A stretch of 36,625 nt of DNA from the NCBI GenBank assembly GCA_017438865.1, contig JAFRUN010000015.1, forward strand, positions 1 to 36,625, given 5' to 3'. The notes below the pieces were generated by a model that ran no database searches, had not been told where the DNA came from, and saw only the letters and a list, made by a program, of their open reading frames with translations. This stretch comes from Clostridia bacterium. Lineage in GTDB: Bacteria > Bacillota > Clostridia > Christensenellales > CAG-138. This document shows positions 29,895-36,625 of the stretch, one piece after another (the first letter of the stretch is position 1; every line of letters starts with the position of its first letter). The translations under genes and the position numbers were made by a program.

Positions 29895-30425
29895 ATGAAC
29901 ATTCGAGTTTTAGATCCCGCATCCCGCCGCGAAACGAGCTGGAGCGGCGGAAAAACGACCGAGCTGTATCTCTTCCCCGCGGACGGATCCTATTCGGAAC
30001 GCCGGTTTACGTTTCGCATCAGTTCGGCGACTGTCGATCTGCCCGAATCGCGCTTTACGAAGCTCGACGGCGTCACGCGATACCTGACACCGCTTTCCGA
30101 CGGCTTTTATCTGAAGCGCGGCGAAAGCTGGCAGTTTCTCGCAAAGGGCAGTTTGCTTCGTTTTTCGGGCGAAGAGGATATTCTGTGCCGCGGCAGCGGA
30201 CGCGATCTCAACCTGATGCTGAAGGGCGCGCGCGGCGAAATGCGCATCCTGCCCGCCGGCGATCACGCGCTGACGCTCCACGCGTTCCTGTTTCTCTACT
30301 GCCCCGGCGAAACGAACGTATGCGGAACGGTCGTTCCGAAGGACGGATTCGCCGAGATCACCGGCGCGGGATTCTCGATCCTGCGCGTTTCCGCGCCCGT
30401 CGTGCTCTTTTCCGTCGACGTATGA
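29895..30425 (+). CDS. HutD/Ves-family protein
   Basis: A 176-residue double-cupin protein of the HutD family. The family start WSGGKTTELYLFPADG is at about residues 17-32, followed by FTFRISSATVDLPESRFTKLDGVTRYLTPL. Some relatives lie in histidine-use operons or are cold-induced (Ves); their biochemical role is poorly known. No hut genes are in this window. AGAGGCGCC precedes the ATG; no clear promoter was found. It is a single gene between two terminators. Confidence 0.85.
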   Translation: MNIRVLDPASRRETSWSGGKTTELYLFPADGSYSERRFTFRISSATVDLPESRFTKLDGVTRYLTPLSDGFYLKRGESWQFLAKGSLLRFSGEEDILCRGSGRDLNLMLKGARGEMRILPAGDHALTLHAFLFLYCPGETNVCGTVVPKDGFAEITGAGFSILRVSAPVVLFSVDV

Positions 30426-30429
30426 AAAT

Positions 30430-30449
30430 AGCCGCCCGTTCGGGCAGCT
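30430..30449. terminator. Bidirectional terminator between convergent genes
   Basis: AGC-C-GCCCG-TT-CGGGC-A-GCT with TTT on the plus side and TATTTTC on the minus side, between HutD (+) and the zinc-ribbon gene (-), 2 bp from the latter's stop. Confidence 0.75.
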
Positions 30450-30451
30450 TT

Positions 30452-30664
30452 TCAATATTCCGGATCGTCCTCGGTCCGCCCGTCTCCCTGCGCTTCTCTG
30501 AGCAGCGCGAGCATGCGCAGCGAATCGACGTCCAGCGGCTTCCCGCCCTCCGTGCTGACGCAGGCGGAACAGACAAAGAAGCATTCGGGGCAGATGCAGC
30601 GGCTCTGCACGCCCTTTTCATCCTGAACCATATACGTTCCGCAACGTTGACAACTGCAGCGCAT
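30452..30664 (-). CDS. Small cysteine-rich (zinc-ribbon) protein
   Basis: A 70-residue protein with eight cysteines in its first 35 residues (3, 5, 8, 23, 25, 28, 32, 35): MRCSCQRCGTYMV, then CICPECFFVCSAC. This looks like a zinc-ribbon or double-knuckle metal site. The rest is an acidic tail. A near-perfect Shine-Dalgarno GGAGGTGAT lies 4 nt before the ATG, and a strong promoter lies upstream, which support a real gene despite its size. I know no function for it. Confidence 0.78.
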   Translation of the reverse strand: MRCSCQRCGTYMVQDEKGVQSRCICPECFFVCSACVSTEGGKPLDVDSLRMLALLREAQGDGRTEDDPEY

Positions 30665-30682
30665 CCGATCACCTCCATGCGT

Positions 30683-30711
30683 ATTGTATCACCGAAATTC
30701 CCGCTTTTCAA
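30683..30711 (-). promoter_or_regulatory. Promoter of zinc-ribbon gene, overlapping the divergent promoter
   Basis: Minus strand: -35 TTGAAA (30706-30711), 17-bp spacer, -10 TACAAT (30683-30688) preceded by TGA. Its -35 shares five bases with the -35 of the divergent plus-strand promoter. Confidence 0.82.
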
Positions 30712-30733
30712 GCGGCGGGATCCATGTTATAAT
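30705..30733 (+). promoter_or_regulatory. Promoter of secreted peptidoglycan-binding protein gene (leaderless)
   Basis: -35 TTTTCA (30705-30710), 17-bp spacer, -10 TATAAT (30728-30733) preceded by TGT. The expected RNA start, about 30740, is 2 nt before the ATG at 30742, so there is no room for a ribosome site. Confidence 0.82.
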
Positions 30734-30741
30734 TCATGTAT

Positions 30742-31464
30742 ATGAAACGAATTCTTCCGATCCTTCTCGTTCTGCTGCTGCTCCCGGTTTTCGGGGTGCG
30801 CGCGGACGACGGGGAAAAACTCATGGTATCCGGCGATAAGGGCGAAGAGGTCGTGCGCGTGCAGGAGCGGCTCTTCGACCTGGGATACTATACCTATAAA
30901 CCGACCGGCAGCTTCCGCACGGTCACAAAGACCGCGGTGATGTCCTATCAGGCGGCGTCCGGACTGATGAGCGACGGCAGCGTCGGGAGCGAAACGCTGC
31001 GCGCGCTCTTCTCCCGCGAGGCGAAGCGCGTCGAGTTTCACGCGCAGATCCCCCTGTCCTTTACCGCGCAGGGAACGATCACGCAGAAGGGCAACGCGAT
31101 CGGCTGGAAGACCGTCCGCGGAATGCTCACGGAGAACGGCTTTTACCGCGTGCGCAACGCCGCGACCGGAGAGGACGTCGTCCTTGCCTTCGTTTCCGGC
31201 GAGAACCACGCGGAGATGAAGATCGCGTTTCAGTCGATCACGCAGCGCAACAACAACATTCGGAGCATGGAAAAATGGCTCGGCACCGACAACAGCTTCT
31301 ATAAATGCGCGGTGCTGTTCGAGCTGGACGGACAATGGATCGCCGCTTCGATGCAATGGGACGGCTCGGAGCATATCTGCATGTACTTTAAGGACAGCCG
31401 TTCAAACGTGCTCGGGTTTGCCGACGCGGAGCATGCGTCAAATATCAAAAAAGTCAGCTATTGA
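30742..31464 (+). CDS. Secreted protein with peptidoglycan-binding domain
   Basis: A 240-residue exported protein. The signal peptide KRILPILLVLLLLPVFGVRADD has a likely cleavage after VRA. A PG_binding_1-type domain lies at about 28-88 (GDKGEEVVRVQERLFDLGYY, TKTAVMSYQAASGL, GSVGSETLRALF). The rest (about 95-240) matches no family I recognise; it is mixed alpha/beta with two cysteines. Start: ATG 30742 is taken because the promoter predicts an RNA start at about 30740; an ATG at 30736 would lie upstream of the RNA start. No Shine-Dalgarno site exists for either, so initiation is probably leaderless. Confidence 0.82.
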   Translation: MKRILPILLVLLLLPVFGVRADDGEKLMVSGDKGEEVVRVQERLFDLGYYTYKPTGSFRTVTKTAVMSYQAASGLMSDGSVGSETLRALFSREAKRVEFHAQIPLSFTAQGTITQKGNAIGWKTVRGMLTENGFYRVRNAATGEDVVLAFVSGENHAEMKIAFQSITQRNNNIRSMEKWLGTDNSFYKCAVLFELDGQWIAASMQWDGSEHICMYFKDSRSNVLGFADAEHASNIKKVSY

Positions 31465-31467
31465 ACG

Positions 31468-31492
31468 GGACCGAATAACCGGTCCTTTTTTA
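31468..31492 (+). terminator. Intrinsic terminator
   Basis: GGACCG and CGGTCC around AATAAC, followed by TTTTTTA. It ends the peptidoglycan-binding gene and overlaps the stop of the convergent rlmA gene by three bases. Confidence 0.88.
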
Positions 31493-32293
31493 TTTGTGCG
31501 CGATCAGCAATTCGACGTCGATCGTGATCTCGGAAAGGGAACCGGCGTCGAGCGAATCCGGCGCGATCCCGAACGTCAGCGGCGTCATCGACAGAAAGTC
31601 CCTCGCCTGTTCTTCGGTCAGCGGAAAGGCGTTCGAGATGCGGACGCGGTCCGTAAGAGAAAACCGTTCCGAAAGGCGGGAAATAACCGCCTCGTTGGAA
31701 TAGGTTTCCCTGCGCAGACGATTGCCCAGGAGCGCGCGGATCTCGCGAAGATACGATTCGCCCGGAACGAGCTTCAAAAGCGTTCCGCCGGACTTTAATA
31801 CGCGGGCAAACTCCGCGTAATGCGCCGGAGAAAACAGATTCAGAAGCACGTCGACCGAACCGTCGCGCAGCGGGATCGCCGTAAGATCGCCGACCGCCCA
31901 CAGGACCGGACCGCCGCCGCCTGCGGCAAGCCGGATCGCGTCCTTCGAGAGATCGAGCCCGACCGTCGTTTTCCCCTGCAGCGCCTTTGTAAACGTGCCG
32001 TCGCCGCAGCCCGCGTCCAGCACGACCTCCGCATTCTTCGGCATTGCATTCCGTATCGTTTCGATCACCGTATCGTAAAACCCGGCGCGCATGATCCGCC
32101 GCCGCGCTTCGAACAGCGCCCTGTCGTACCGGGACGGCGCGGCGTTCGGCGCGAAATTTACATATCCCTTTCGGGACGGATCGAAGGTGTGTCCGTTCGG
32201 GCAGCGCAGCGACGCGCCGTACGTTGAAAACGCCGTCCCGCAGACGGGACAGCGCAAAAGATCGATGGAATTGAAAAACTTTTCGGCGCTCAC
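31490..32293 (-). CDS. rlmA: 23S rRNA guanine-N1 methyltransferase (RlmA family)
   Basis: A 267-residue RlmA-type methyltransferase that methylates a guanine in helix 35 of 23S rRNA. The N-terminal zinc site is Cys15, Cys18, Cys31 and His35 (CPVCG, CPNGH), with SRKGYVNF after it. The SAM-binding Rossmann core has VVLDAGCGDGTF (motif I) and VGLDLSKDAIRLA. Whether it targets G745 or G748 cannot be told. The start is GTG at 32291-32293, overlapping the previous stop as GTGA. It is last in the yabP-yabQ-divIC-ppx operon. Confidence 0.9.
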   Translation of the reverse strand: MSAEKFFNSIDLLRCPVCGTAFSTYGASLRCPNGHTFDPSRKGYVNFAPNAAPSRYDRALFEARRRIMRAGFYDTVIETIRNAMPKNAEVVLDAGCGDGTFTKALQGKTTVGLDLSKDAIRLAAGGGGPVLWAVGDLTAIPLRDGSVDVLLNLFSPAHYAEFARVLKSGGTLLKLVPGESYLREIRALLGNRLRRETYSNEAVISRLSERFSLTDRVRISNAFPLTEEQARDFLSMTPLTFGIAPDSLDAGSLSEITIDVELLIAHK

Positions 32294-32589
32294 TGTTTCC
32301 GTTCTTCTGTTTCTTCAAATTCAAACGCGTCCTTCGGAAGCGCAGTTTCCGCTTCCTCCGGCTGTTCCGCCTGTTTCTTCGCCGCTTCTTCCTTTTCGCG
32401 GCGGCGACGGATCGAGCGCGCAAACTCGTCGCTGATCAGAAACAGGATCACGACGACGACGATCGGATACGTCAGCGCAGTAACGTCCCTGCCCGTCAGC
32501 TTCAGCGCCAGCAGAAGAACGAGCAGCGCCGCGCCGATCGCGCCGAACACGATCTCAAGGATCTTCCAGAGTTTCTCGTTGTTTTTCAT
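32290..32589 (-). CDS. Small two-helix membrane protein
   Basis: A 99-residue protein with two transmembrane helices (about 12-30, IVFGAIGAALLVLLLAL; 36-54, LTYPIVVVVILFLISDEF) and a charged helical cytoplasmic tail (RRRREKEEAAKKQAEQ) ending in acidic residues. GGAGGAAA precedes the ATG. It is translationally coupled to rlmA by a four-base overlap and follows ppx by 19 bp. I do not recognise a family; such short proteins may serve as membrane adaptors. Confidence 0.78.
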   Translation of the reverse strand: MKNNEKLWKILEIVFGAIGAALLVLLLALKLTGRDVTALTYPIVVVVILFLISDEFARSIRRRREKEEAAKKQAEQPEEAETALPKDAFEFEETEERKQ

Positions 32590-32608
32590 TCGGTTTTCCT
32601 CCGTTGTT

Positions 32609-33481
32609 TCAAACCTTGTTGAGCGTTCCGGAAAGAATTGCCTCGGCGATCCCCTCCATGCCGTCCCGATCGGACGGAATCACGCGATCCGTATGTGTGC
32701 GCGTCATCATGTATTTCAGGATCGTCGCGCCCTGCAGGATCACGTCCCCGCGCTTCACAAGAAGCGGATGCTTCATGCGCGCGGGTTCCGGGATCGCGGC
32801 AAGCTGCCGGATCAGCCGGTCCAGCTTTGCTTGTGTGACGGGCGCAAGATGGTCCGGATCGAACCGCGTCTGCGAGGCGAGCAGCGCGCCGATCGTCGAG
32901 ATCGTACCGCCGACGCCGTAAACCGGCGCGGGAACGCGCTCCGACACGCAGGTTTTTTCATCCATCCAACAAAAGAGTTCGCGTTCGAGCGTATCCGTAT
33001 CGCCCGCATCGCAGCATTCCTTTGCACGGACACATCCGCACGGAAAGCTCTGAGCGCGTTCGCGCGTGACGATCTGAAAACTGCCGCCGCCGATATCGAA
33101 CACGGTCCCTTCCCCGCCGGTCACGGCGGAAAAGGCAAGCCGTCCCTCCTCCTCGCCGGAAAGCACGCGGACGGTCAGGCCCGTCCGTTCTTTGACGAGC
33201 GCCGTAAATTCCGCCCGGTTTTCGGCGTCGCGCACCGCGCTGGTCGCATAGGCGACGACGGGAATATCGAATTGCTTTGCGGTGTGAAAAAATGCTCCGA
33301 TCGCTTCGACCGTATCCCGCACGCGATCCGGCGCAAGACAGCGCGTCGCATCGATCCCCTTTGCAAGGCGCGTCGTGTTCAGCCGCTTTGCGATCGAACG
33401 CACGCGACCGTTCTCCGCCGCGGCAAGCATCAGCCGCACGGAGTTGCTTCCGATGTCGATCACCGCGATATCCGGTTTCAT
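32609..33481 (-). CDS. Ppx/GppA-family exopolyphosphatase or pppGpp phosphatase
   Basis: A 290-residue Ppx/GppA phosphatase of the ASKHA fold. Phosphate loop 1 is AVIDIGSNSVRL at residues 6-17 and loop 2 is FDIGGGSFQ; ATSAVRDAENR and LSGEEEGRLAF are family motifs, and GVGGTISTIGALL lies in the second half. It is the short form without the C-terminal HD domain, common in Bacillota. The substrate may be polyphosphate or pppGpp. The ATG overlaps the divIC stop by four bases; ppx beside divIC is a frequent clostridial order. Confidence 0.88.
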   Translation of the reverse strand: MKPDIAVIDIGSNSVRLMLAAAENGRVRSIAKRLNTTRLAKGIDATRCLAPDRVRDTVEAIGAFFHTAKQFDIPVVAYATSAVRDAENRAEFTALVKERTGLTVRVLSGEEEGRLAFSAVTGGEGTVFDIGGGSFQIVTRERAQSFPCGCVRAKECCDAGDTDTLERELFCWMDEKTCVSERVPAPVYGVGGTISTIGALLASQTRFDPDHLAPVTQAKLDRLIRQLAAIPEPARMKHPLLVKRGDVILQGATILKYMMTRTHTDRVIPSDRDGMEGIAEAILSGTLNKV

Positions 33482-33798
33482 TCCGTTACCGTTGCGACAC
33501 TGTCGTCCTGGATGAGCTTGTCCTCCTGGTAGTGCCAGCCGTATTTGATCATGCCCTGCTGGATCTTATAAGTATCCGTGCGCATGAACTGCAGGTTTTC
33601 CCGCTCCTGCGCATAGGTACGCTTGGTCTGGTTCAGAACGTCCACGCGCGCGTTGTATTCGTCCTGCGCGGACCGGATGCGAAGGCGCTGCGGAATCAGC
33701 ACCACAAGCAAAACGATCACACAGGCGATCAGCACGAGAATGAAGTGAACCAGCTTGAAGCGAATGGTTCTGACGATTTTTTTCGGCGATTCTTCCAT
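33478..33798 (-). CDS. divIC: Septum-formation protein DivIC/FtsB family
   Basis: A 106-residue bitopic division protein. A basic cytoplasmic N-terminus (MEESPKKIVRTIRFK) is followed by one transmembrane helix (about 17-37) and an extracytoplasmic coiled coil (RLRIRSAQDEYNARVDVLNQTKRTYAQERENL), then a short beta tail. This is the DivIC/FtsB plan. Its place just after yabP and yabQ is the same as in Bacillus subtilis, which supports DivIC. The ATG at 33796-33798 lies 7 nt after a TGCTATACT extended -10 and has no Shine-Dalgarno, so translation is probably leaderless. A longer frame reaching 33957 runs back into yabQ and is rejected. Confidence 0.87.
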   Translation of the reverse strand: MEESPKKIVRTIRFKLVHFILVLIACVIVLLVVLIPQRLRIRSAQDEYNARVDVLNQTKRTYAQERENLQFMRTDTYKIQQGMIKYGWHYQEDKLIQDDSVATVTE

Positions 33799-33805
33799 AA
33801 AATAC

Positions 33806-33814
33806 AGTATAGCA
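33806..33814 (-). promoter_or_regulatory. Extended -10 promoter of divIC (leaderless)
   Basis: Minus strand TGCTATACT (-10 at 33806-33811). No good -35. The expected RNA start is 33798-33799, at or 1 nt before the divIC ATG. It lies in the 37-bp gap after yabQ and would give divIC sporulation-independent expression. Confidence 0.6.
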
Positions 33815-33835
33815 GAATCCGATCCAAAACGGAAC

Positions 33836-34141
33836 CTATTTTTTTCGGATTTTTTGTGTGATTCTTGCAAACAGCGGCGCAAACAGCATGTAAACCGCCG
33901 CAAACCCGAGCAGGAACGACGCGGTGAGAAATCCGCGGACCGTTCCGTAATTCGCAAGGAACAGATATCCGGCGAAAATTGCCGCGCCGGACAGCACGAA
34001 CACGGCGTCGCAGAGGTGCGTGACGAGCCGCTTGTCTGCGCGGTTCCGCACGATTCTGAGAAGCAGATAGACGATCCCCGTGACCGCGCCGCCGTGCATG
34101 AGCAGCAGCGCCTCGAACGGCTGTCCGGTGACGTCCCTCAT
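33836..34141 (-). CDS. yabQ: Spore cortex biosynthesis protein YabQ family
   Basis: A 101-residue membrane protein with three or four hydrophobic helices (LLLMHGGAVTGIVYLLLRIV, LCDAVFVLSGAAIFAGYLFLA, FLTASFLLGFAAVYMLF). The motif LLMHGGAVTGIVYLLLR near the start and position after yabP identify YabQ, needed for spore cortex assembly in B. subtilis. Its ATG overlaps the yabP stop by four bases. The short length is within the family range. It marks the organism as probably spore-forming. Confidence 0.82.
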   Translation of the reverse strand: MRDVTGQPFEALLLMHGGAVTGIVYLLLRIVRNRADKRLVTHLCDAVFVLSGAAIFAGYLFLANYGTVRGFLTASFLLGFAAVYMLFAPLFARITQKIRKK

Positions 34142-34422
34142 TTTTTGCGGAAGAAGAACGACCGGCGTTCCGGTTCCGGCTGCTCGTACTCGATCGAGAC
34201 GATATTGCCCTCCAGAAGCACCTGACCGTCCTCCGGATTGAGCTTGCCGAGCTTCAGTCCTTCGCCCCAGACCGTCAGCGCGCCTGCCTGCGTGATCACC
34301 GTCATCTCATCCTCCCGAAAGCTCTCCACGTCAATGACGCCGGTGATCCGCATGCGGCGGCGTCCCTCGATCGTCACGCTGTGCGCCGACGGCTGCATCA
34401 GTTCCTTTTCCCGTTTTTCCAT
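34138..34422 (-). CDS. yabP: Sporulation protein YabP
   Basis: A 94-residue YabP/YqfC-family protein: HSVTIEGRRRMRITGVIDVESFREDEMTVITQAG, then GEGLKLGKLNPEDGQVLLEGNIVSIEYE is a beta-rich core typical of the family. It ends in a basic tail (RRSFFFRKK). GGAGGA lies 8 nt before the ATG at 34420-34422. A longer frame upstream has no ribosome site. It is known to be part of spore envelope formation under sigma-E in Bacillus. A sigma-E-like -10 is found about 30 bp upstream. Confidence 0.88.
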   Translation of the reverse strand: MEKREKELMQPSAHSVTIEGRRRMRITGVIDVESFREDEMTVITQAGALTVWGEGLKLGKLNPEDGQVLLEGNIVSIEYEQPEPERRSFFFRKK

Positions 34423-34448
34423 GAATACGTCCTCCGTGCCTTTGCTGC

Positions 34449-34456
34449 ATTGTATG
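34449..34456 (-). promoter_or_regulatory. Possible sigma-E-type -10 box of yabPQ
   Basis: Minus strand CATACAAT, a full match to the sigma-E -10 consensus known from Bacillus. The -35 region (GCGTAAG about 14 bp upstream) is only a weak match. It fits the known sigma-E dependence of yabP and yabQ. Confidence 0.5.
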
Positions 34457-34517
34457 CGTCTCCCCCCGTTCTTACGCGCCGAAAACGCGCGAAACACCGC
34501 GATTTTTGCGGAAACGC

Positions 34518-34546
34518 TTGACAAGTTTTTCGATCGCCCATAAAAT
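34518..34546 (+). promoter_or_regulatory. Sigma-A promoter of rho
   Basis: -35 TTGACA (34518-34523, consensus), 17-bp spacer, -10 TAAAAT (34541-34546), no TGn. The leader is about 62 nt and ends in GGAGG. Confidence 0.88.
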
Positions 34547-34614
34547 GGTATCAACAAATCCGTTTTCTCATATCTTTATCCGATCAGAAATCATTATCAT
34601 ACCGGAGGCCATTT

Positions 34615-36312
34615 GTGAATCAAACCGAATTGGAAGCATTGACGATCAACGAGCTGTATTCGCTTGCGAAGCAGCACGGGATCCCCTCTTTCCGCAAATA
34701 CAAAAAAGCGCAGTTAGTCGAGCTTTTGCAGGCGCCCGCGCCCGCGCCGAAAAAGCGCGGCAGACCGGCGAAGGCCGCAAAATCCGCGCCGGAGGAGCCG
34801 AAATCCGCGCCGGAGGAGCCGAAGTCCGTGCCGGAGGAGCCGAAGCCCGCGCCGGAGAAAAAACCGTCGAAAAAGCGCGGCAGACCGGCGAAGCCGGCGG
34901 AGCCCGCGCCCGTTGCGCAAACGCCCGCGCCGCAGCCCGAAGCGTCTGCGGAACAGCCCGCCGCGTCCGAAAAGCCGCAGGAGCGTCCGAACGCCGAGCC
35001 GTACCGGCGCGGAAATTTCCGTCCGCAGAACAACCGGCAGAATCAGAACCGCGCGTACCGGAACAACCGGCAGCCGTATCATGCGCCGGAAGCCGAGCAA
35101 AAGCCCGAAAAACCCGCGGAGCCCGTTTCCCTTCCCGAGACCGGCACCGCCGCGGGCGTGCTGGAGATCATGGAGGGCTACGGTTTTCTGCGCGTGCAGA
35201 ATTACGACGCCGGTCCGAACGACGTATACGTCGCAAACGCGCAGATCCGCCGCTGTAATCTGAAAAACGGCGATTTCGTGGAAGGGCGCACCCGCGCGCG
35301 CCGCGAAGGCGACAAATACGAAGCGCTTTTGTATGTGGACCGCGTGAACGGCATGGATCCGGACGAAAACGCGCAAAGCCGCGTCAACTACGAGGACCTC
35401 GTCCCCATCTTCCCGAACGAGCGGTACACGCTGGAAACGCCCGGCAGAGCGAACAATCTGTCCGTGCGGCTCATCGACCTGATCGCGCCGATCGGCAAGG
35501 GACAGCGCGCGATGATCGTATCGCAGCCGAAAGCGGGCAAAACGACTCTCTTAAAGCAGATCGCAAACGGCATCACGGAAAACTATCCCGACACGCATCT
35601 CATCGTGCTGCTCATTGACGAGCGTCCCGAAGAAGTCACCGATATGCGCCGAAGCATCAAGGGCGAGGTCGTTGCGTCCACGTTCGACGAGCTGCCCGAG
35701 CACCATACGCGCATCGCGGAAATGGTGCAGGAGCGCGCCATGCGTCTTGTGGAAAACGGCAAGGACGTCGTGATCCTTCTGGACTCGCTGACGCGTCTCA
35801 CCCGCGCATACAACCTGGTCATTCCCCCGACCGGACGCACGCTGTCCGACGGTATGGACCCGGGCGCGCTGCACAAGCCGAAGCGTTTTTTCGGCGCGGC
35901 GAGAAACATCGAAAACGGCGGGAGTTTGACCGTGATCGCAACGGCGCTCGTCGAAACCGGCAGCCGCATGGACGACATCGTCTATGAGGAATTCAAGGGC
36001 ACGGGCAACATGGAGATCCATCTGGACCGGCGCCTTTCCGAAAAGCGCATCTTCCCCGCGATCGACGTGTATAAATCGGGTACGCGGCGCGACGATCTGC
36101 TTCTCTCGCAAAAGGAGCTCGACGGCGTGCGGATGCTCAGGCGCGTACTCGCAAACGGCGCGACCGGCGACGTGACCGAAAATCTTGTCAGCATGATGGA
36201 TAAGACCTCGAACAACGAAGAGTTTCTCATTCGTCTGCGCGAATGGATCCGTATTTTCGAGAAAGAGGGCTACACTTCCTCGCACGGACAGCAGAACCGT
36301 TACGGCCAGTAA
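34615..36312 (+). CDS. rho: Transcription termination factor Rho with low-complexity insertion
   Basis: A 565-residue Rho. Residues 1-40 are the N-terminal helical domain (LEALTINELYSLAKQHGI, FRKYKKAQLVELL). Residues 41 to about 172 are an insertion: two KKRGRPAK blocks (46-53, 86-93), SAPEEPK-type repeats between them, and an Asn/Gln/Arg-rich stretch (131-155). The RNA-binding cold-shock-like domain begins at about 178 (GVLEIMEGYGFLR). The motor has Walker A QPKAGKTTLL, LLIDERPEEV (Walker B and catalytic Glu), and DSLTRLTRAYN. A GTG start at 34615 follows GGAGG at 34604-34608. Catalytic parts are intact, so it should be an active helicase; the insertion is the unusual part. Confidence 0.95.
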   Translation: MNQTELEALTINELYSLAKQHGIPSFRKYKKAQLVELLQAPAPAPKKRGRPAKAAKSAPEEPKSAPEEPKSVPEEPKPAPEKKPSKKRGRPAKPAEPAPVAQTPAPQPEASAEQPAASEKPQERPNAEPYRRGNFRPQNNRQNQNRAYRNNRQPYHAPEAEQKPEKPAEPVSLPETGTAAGVLEIMEGYGFLRVQNYDAGPNDVYVANAQIRRCNLKNGDFVEGRTRARREGDKYEALLYVDRVNGMDPDENAQSRVNYEDLVPIFPNERYTLETPGRANNLSVRLIDLIAPIGKGQRAMIVSQPKAGKTTLLKQIANGITENYPDTHLIVLLIDERPEEVTDMRRSIKGEVVASTFDELPEHHTRIAEMVQERAMRLVENGKDVVILLDSLTRLTRAYNLVIPPTGRTLSDGMDPGALHKPKRFFGAARNIENGGSLTVIATALVETGSRMDDIVYEEFKGTGNMEIHLDRRLSEKRIFPAIDVYKSGTRRDDLLLSQKELDGVRMLRRVLANGATGDVTENLVSMMDKTSNNEEFLIRLREWIRIFEKEGYTSSHGQQNRYGQ

Positions 36313-36341
36313 AAAAAGTTGCAAAAAACAAAAAATTTTTC

Positions 36342-36369
36342 TTGCTTTTTTGCGGCGGCATGGTATAAT
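36342..36369 (+). promoter_or_regulatory. Promoter of rpmE
   Basis: -35 TTGCTT (36342-36347), 16-bp spacer, -10 TATAAT (36364-36369) preceded by TGG, an extended -10. It lies in the AT-rich gap after rho; I see no strong terminator for rho there, only short A and T runs. Confidence 0.8.
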
Positions 36370-36410
36370 AGCCGATGGTAATGCATTACACGACGAAGGA
36401 GTGATAATAC

Positions 36411-36608
36411 ATGAAGAAAAATATTCATCCGTCTTACGGCGAAGCGGTCGTGCGCTGTGCCTGCGGCGAGACCTTCCTTACCGGCTCCACCAAGGGCGAG
36501 CTGAAGGTCGAAATCTGCAGCAAGTGCCACCCGTTCTTCACGGGCCGTCAGAAGCTGGTCGACAGCGGCGGACGAGTAGATCGCTTCAAGAAGCGCTACG
36601 GTCTGTAA
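36411..36608 (+). CDS. rpmE: Ribosomal protein bL31
   Basis: A 65-residue bL31 of the zinc-binding (C+) type: cysteines in VRCACGETF and [10 protein letters not shown]. The family motifs [41 protein letters not shown] are all present. AAGGAG precedes the ATG by 8 nt. It follows rho, as in many Bacillota. The last 17 bp of the window after it hold nothing recognisable. Confidence 0.97.
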   Translation: MKKNIHPSYGEAVVRCACGETFLTGSTKGELKVEICSKCHPFFTGRQKLVDSGGRVDRFKKRYGL

Positions 36609-36625
36609 GAACAACTTTGAACTCC

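Overview
The window looks like a chromosomal segment of a Gram-positive, spore-forming anaerobe of the Clostridia (Bacillota), with a fairly high GC content. The evidence is a bifurcating-type [FeFe]-hydrogenase operon, the sporulation genes yabP and yabQ beside divIC, a clostridial HflX with an extended N-terminus, a VanW/G5 wall protein and sigma-A promoters with good Shine-Dalgarno sites. I cannot name a genus. Most genes are ordinary housekeeping genes, but several arrangements are unusual.

Layout. (1) 1-6103, minus strand: a nine-gene operon. NuoE/HndA, HndB and HndC/HydB subunits of an NAD(P)-linked electron-bifurcating hydrogenase are split by a six-gene block: DRTGG protein, RsbW-like ATPase, sensory-type [FeFe]-hydrogenase homologue, second DRTGG protein, PHP phosphoesterase, histidine-kinase-type ATPase. 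The catalytic HydA/HndD is not in the window and may lie just off the left edge. (2) 6349-7203: a membrane-anchored SH3 protein. (3) 7254-10619, minus: PI-PLC-like protein, endonuclease/exonuclease/phosphatase-fold protein, flavodoxin and lipase. (4) 10815-14387: ruvC-ruvA-ruvB, a coiled-coil protein and a metallo-beta-lactamase-fold hydrolase. (5) 14444-17922: a fused PGK-triosephosphate isomerase, then gpmI. (6) 18053-19251: secG, smpB and ssrA (tmRNA).

(7) 19232-20273: a small AT-rich island inserted at the 3' end of ssrA, with a 20-nt direct repeat (one mismatch) at its borders. It carries one unrecognised gene and no integrase. The distal repeat pairs better with the 5' end of the tmRNA than the present 3' end does, and a strong terminator follows it, so it looks like the displaced original ssrA end. 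(8) 20541-23966, minus: a very large CotH/lamin-tail lipoprotein. (9) 24124-27838, minus: recX, nnrE/nnrD and hflX. (10) 28096-31464: VanW/G5 protein, HutD-like protein, small zinc-ribbon protein (minus strand) and a secreted peptidoglycan-binding protein.

(11) 31490-34422, minus: yabP-yabQ-divIC-ppx-membrane protein-rlmA. (12) 34615-36608: rho, with a long low-complexity insertion, and rpmE.

Ten of the thirteen promoter calls I could make have an extended -10 (TGn) motif. Exceptions are those of rho and of the island gene, and the sporulation-type site before yabP. Two promoters sit so close to their start codon that the mRNA would be essentially leaderless. No CRISPR array, insertion sequence, rRNA or ordinary tRNA was seen.
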